NCBI GenBank assembly: GCA_014879675.1
Contig: JACSRQ010000055.1
Coordinates: 1-58,699, forward strand
Reading direction: 5' to 3'
DNA length: 58,699 bases
Source: Ignavibacteria bacterium
GTDB lineage: Bacteria; Bacteroidota; Ignavibacteria; Tepidaquicellales; OLB5
The notes under the pieces are model-generated. The model ran no database searches. It was not told where the DNA came from and saw only the letters and a program-made list of their open reading frames with translations. Of the stretch, positions 56,264 to 58,699 are shown piece by piece; positions within the stretch are counted from its first letter, which is position 1, and each line of letters begins with the position of its first letter. The position numbers and the translations under genes were made by a program.

Positions 56264-57781
56264 ATGCCTGTATCAAATGATATTTTTGAACTTGTAAGGG
56301 TAATGACGCGGAAGGAAAAGTCCTTCTTTAGGAGATATTCCAGGCTTAATTCAGCCGGAAAAGATGGAGCTATGATAAAATTATTCGAAAAGCTCGTGGA
56401 ATATTCAGCGGAAAGGGATACATATGACGAAGAAGTATTAAAGAATGGGCTTGACGCAAAAACAATAAAACATTTTCCGGTAGTAAAGAATAACCTTTAC
56501 AAGCTATTATTAAAGAGCATGAACGTATGCAGGGAAGATAACAACAATACTGAAAGGGTAAAGAACCTGCTTGAACAGTATGATATACTATTCTCAAAAT
56601 CGTTATTAAAGCAGTGTGAAAGTATTTTAAGAAAAGCCAGGAAGATCTCTGAAGAAAACGAAATGTTCTTTCACCTGCAGGATATCATGAATAAAGAAAG
56701 AGTGCTGGCACGTTATATGCTTGACGCAGATAGTTACGAAAAAGTGATAGAAAAAGTTTACCGTGAGCAAATAATTAACCTTGAGAAGATAAGGAACCTG
56801 ACAGATATGAATGACCTGGGGAACAGGTTAACAATATTGAGCCAGAAAAACCCAACCGCCAAAGCACGCGATGAGAGCCTGATGGCAGAGTTGAAGTATA
56901 TCACTGAGCACCCGCTTCTTAAGGATGAATCAAAAATGCTGAGCTCAACAACACTCAAAAGGTTTTATAACCTAAATACTGTTACTTCCGAGTGGAGAAG
57001 TGATCATTCATCAGCAATGGTATTTGCCAGGAAATATTCCGAGCTTGTTGAAAAAGAAGTTGAGATCGGCAAATCGACCATACATGAATACATTATTTCT
57101 TTGTATGCAAATGCTACAGCATGTACACGGGTAGATAATTTTGATGAGTACGAGATAGTGTATGAGAAGCTTGCCGGGATCCATGAAAGGTTTGAATATA
57201 TTACAGAGCGCGATAAGCTTGAAGCCTTTTATTACCTTGGCTTAGATGTCTTTTCTGCAAGCGCATCTAACTATCACCCTGAAAGGGGACTGAAGATCCT
57301 TGAAGAAGCAGAGTTAAATCACGAGCAGATGGGTAGATGGCTCAGCGTTCAGCAGAAGATAGTCTGGTATTTTGTAATTGCCAGGTTTTGTTTTTCTAAA
57401 GGTACCTATAACGATGCCGGCAGGTGGCTAAACAGGCTGATCCAGATCCCTAATATAGATGTATCGCAGGATTACCAGTGTTACGCGAGGATAATGAATC
57501 TTGTGGTTGCATATGAATCGGGTAACCCTGACAGGATAGAACATGAACTAAGAAGATCGTATTACTTCCTTACAAAAAGGAACAAGATATATAAATATGA
57601 AAGAATTATTCTTGAATATACCAGGCAGGCATTCAAGGTGAGGTCACAAAAAGAAATAAACGAGATGCTTGAGTTCATGCACCGTGATCTAAGCTCCATA
57701 TCTAATGATCCGTTTGAGAAAAATGCGTTCGATGCATTCAATATGATACCCTGGCTCGAGGAAAAATTACTTAAAACTTAG
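56264..57781 (+). CDS. Helical-repeat hypothetical protein, paralogue F (subfamily II)
   Basis: 505 aa; 'NDIFELVRVMTRKEKSFFRRYS...IKLFEKLVEY...YDEEVLKNGL'; C-terminal 'PWLEEKLLKT'. Confidence 0.8.
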   Translation: MPVSNDIFELVRVMTRKEKSFFRRYSRLNSAGKDGAMIKLFEKLVEYSAERDTYDEEVLKNGLDAKTIKHFPVVKNNLYKLLLKSMNVCREDNNNTERVKNLLEQYDILFSKSLLKQCESILRKARKISEENEMFFHLQDIMNKERVLARYMLDADSYEKVIEKVYREQIINLEKIRNLTDMNDLGNRLTILSQKNPTAKARDESLMAELKYITEHPLLKDESKMLSSTTLKRFYNLNTVTSEWRSDHSSAMVFARKYSELVEKEVEIGKSTIHEYIISLYANATACTRVDNFDEYEIVYEKLAGIHERFEYITERDKLEAFYYLGLDVFSASASNYHPERGLKILEEAELNHEQMGRWLSVQQKIVWYFVIARFCFSKGTYNDAGRWLNRLIQIPNIDVSQDYQCYARIMNLVVAYESGNPDRIEHELRRSYYFLTKRNKIYKYERIILEYTRQAFKVRSQKEINEMLEFMHRDLSSISNDPFEKNAFDAFNMIPWLEEKLLKT

Positions 57782-58125
57782 ATTTATATTTATATAAAAC
57801 AAACAGTTAACCACCATGCTTGGCTCCTTATGTTTATAGACTTATATCAAGCACGCCCCGGCGCTTCGCTTTGGGGCGGCTGATAAGATTCCCCCCGTGG
57901 ACAGCCTGAACCGGACAGCGGGGCGGCGATAGCAGGTAGTGCAGGGCAAGGCGGAAGAACCGCGCAGCCTGTCAGACACGGCCTTATCCCCTTCCCGAAC
58001 CGGGCGACGCGGGCGGAAGCGGCTAGGTGGCAGAACCATCGGCCCCAACCCCCAAACGCAACCCCGGCCTACCGTATCAAGGCTGTCCCCAGTGAAGACC
58101 CGGAACTCGAACCCCTGGGGGGATT

Positions 58126-58320
58126 ATGGAACTCGACATTGAAGCTCTCGACTCGCTATCGGATACGGAACTAGCGGAACTCGCGCAACGCTTGCGGAAT
58201 GAAGCCCTGGCGGCAGACTTGCACGCTTACGCCTTGCTGGGCTACTTGAACGACCTGCGGCGCGGCGTTAATCCAGCGAACGACAGCCCGGAAACCGACC
58301 ACGCCCCGCAAGCGGCATAA
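58126..58320 (+). CDS. Small hypothetical protein in GC-rich region
   Basis: 64 aa; codon usage unlike the rest of the window. Confidence 0.5.
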   Translation: MELDIEALDSLSDTELAELAQRLRNEALAADLHAYALLGYLNDLRRGVNPANDSPETDHAPQAA

Positions 58321-58332
58321 GGGGCTGTCCGC

Positions 58333-58512
58333 ATGAACGACCTTTTCGGGGAAGACGAACGCGACCTATGCCCGAATTGTGGCGTCAATTCGCAAGCAAC
58401 CCATGCGCCCTGGTGCGAAGAACGGGACGGAACCCCGGTTGACGCTACCGACCCGGTTTATTTTGCGGGGAAGCTGGTAGTAGCGGTTGTTGCGCCGCAT
58501 GGCCGAGGTTGA
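58333..58512 (+). CDS. Small putative zinc-binding protein
   Basis: 59 aa MNDLFGEDERDLCPNCGVNSQATHAPWCEERDG...; CxxC...HxxxxC. Confidence 0.45.
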   Translation: MNDLFGEDERDLCPNCGVNSQATHAPWCEERDGTPVDATDPVYFAGKLVVAVVAPHGRG

Positions 58513-58517
58513 ACGCG

Positions 58518-58699
58518 ATGAAGACATTTAAGGAATTGAAAGCGGAACTGCTACAAAACCCGGAAGTCCGGGCCGAATACGAACGGTTACGCCCGGAGTT
58601 TGAACTGGCGGAAACGATTATCACCGCCCGCGCCTTACACGGGTTGACGCAAGCGGAATTGGCCGCCCGTATGGAAACATCCCAGTCCTATATTGCCCG
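58518..58699 (+). CDS. XRE/HigA-like HTH antitoxin (truncated by window end)
   Basis: MKTFKELKAELLQNPEVRAEYERLRPEFELAETIITARALHGLTQAELAARMETSQSYIA. Confidence 0.8.
   Translation, partial: MKTFKELKAELLQNPEVRAEYERLRPEFELAETIITARALHGLTQAELAARMETSQSYIA

Noticed and set aside
1-58699. tRNA/rRNA genes
   Set aside because: None recognised by eye; a covariance-model scan would be needed to exclude them.

Overview
AT-rich genomic window, probably from the Ignavibacteria/Chlorobi side of Bacteroidota. This is inferred from the many NYPNPFNP...SGVYFYRL...KKMxLxK C-terminal sorting tags and TTTG-N19-21-TAnnTTTG promoters. It is dominated by secreted beta-propeller proteins (BNR/YCF48-like, SBBP-like and 'AKWNGTxWSALG' repeats) carrying type IX secretion C-terminal domains (CTDs). 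The most interesting pattern is a set of six divergent paralogues of an unnamed ~485-510 aa all-helical cytoplasmic protein. Five of the six are divergently transcribed from CTD-tagged propeller genes. In four of those five a small ORF sits directly in front of the propeller gene: two are 76-codon leader ORFs beginning 7 nt after a promoter -7 box, and two are RHH-like proteins with paired TGTGCAC sites upstream. Two of the modules look like a tandem segmental duplication, and a 3' remnant of a transglutaminase-like gene marks the equivalent junction. Other observations are a Cys-rich 1292-aa repeat protein bracketed by paralogous micro-ORFs, two palindromic repeats inserted in frame in truA, a MITE-like 89-bp repeat family, a TrmB-type regulator with a perfect inverted repeat over its own promoter, MNT/HEPN and ParE-type TA modules, a lipoprotein truncated haemoglobin, and a sharp GC-rich transition after about 57.84 kb that is either a foreign insertion or an assembly chimera. 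All family calls were made by eye from the sequence; no searches were run.
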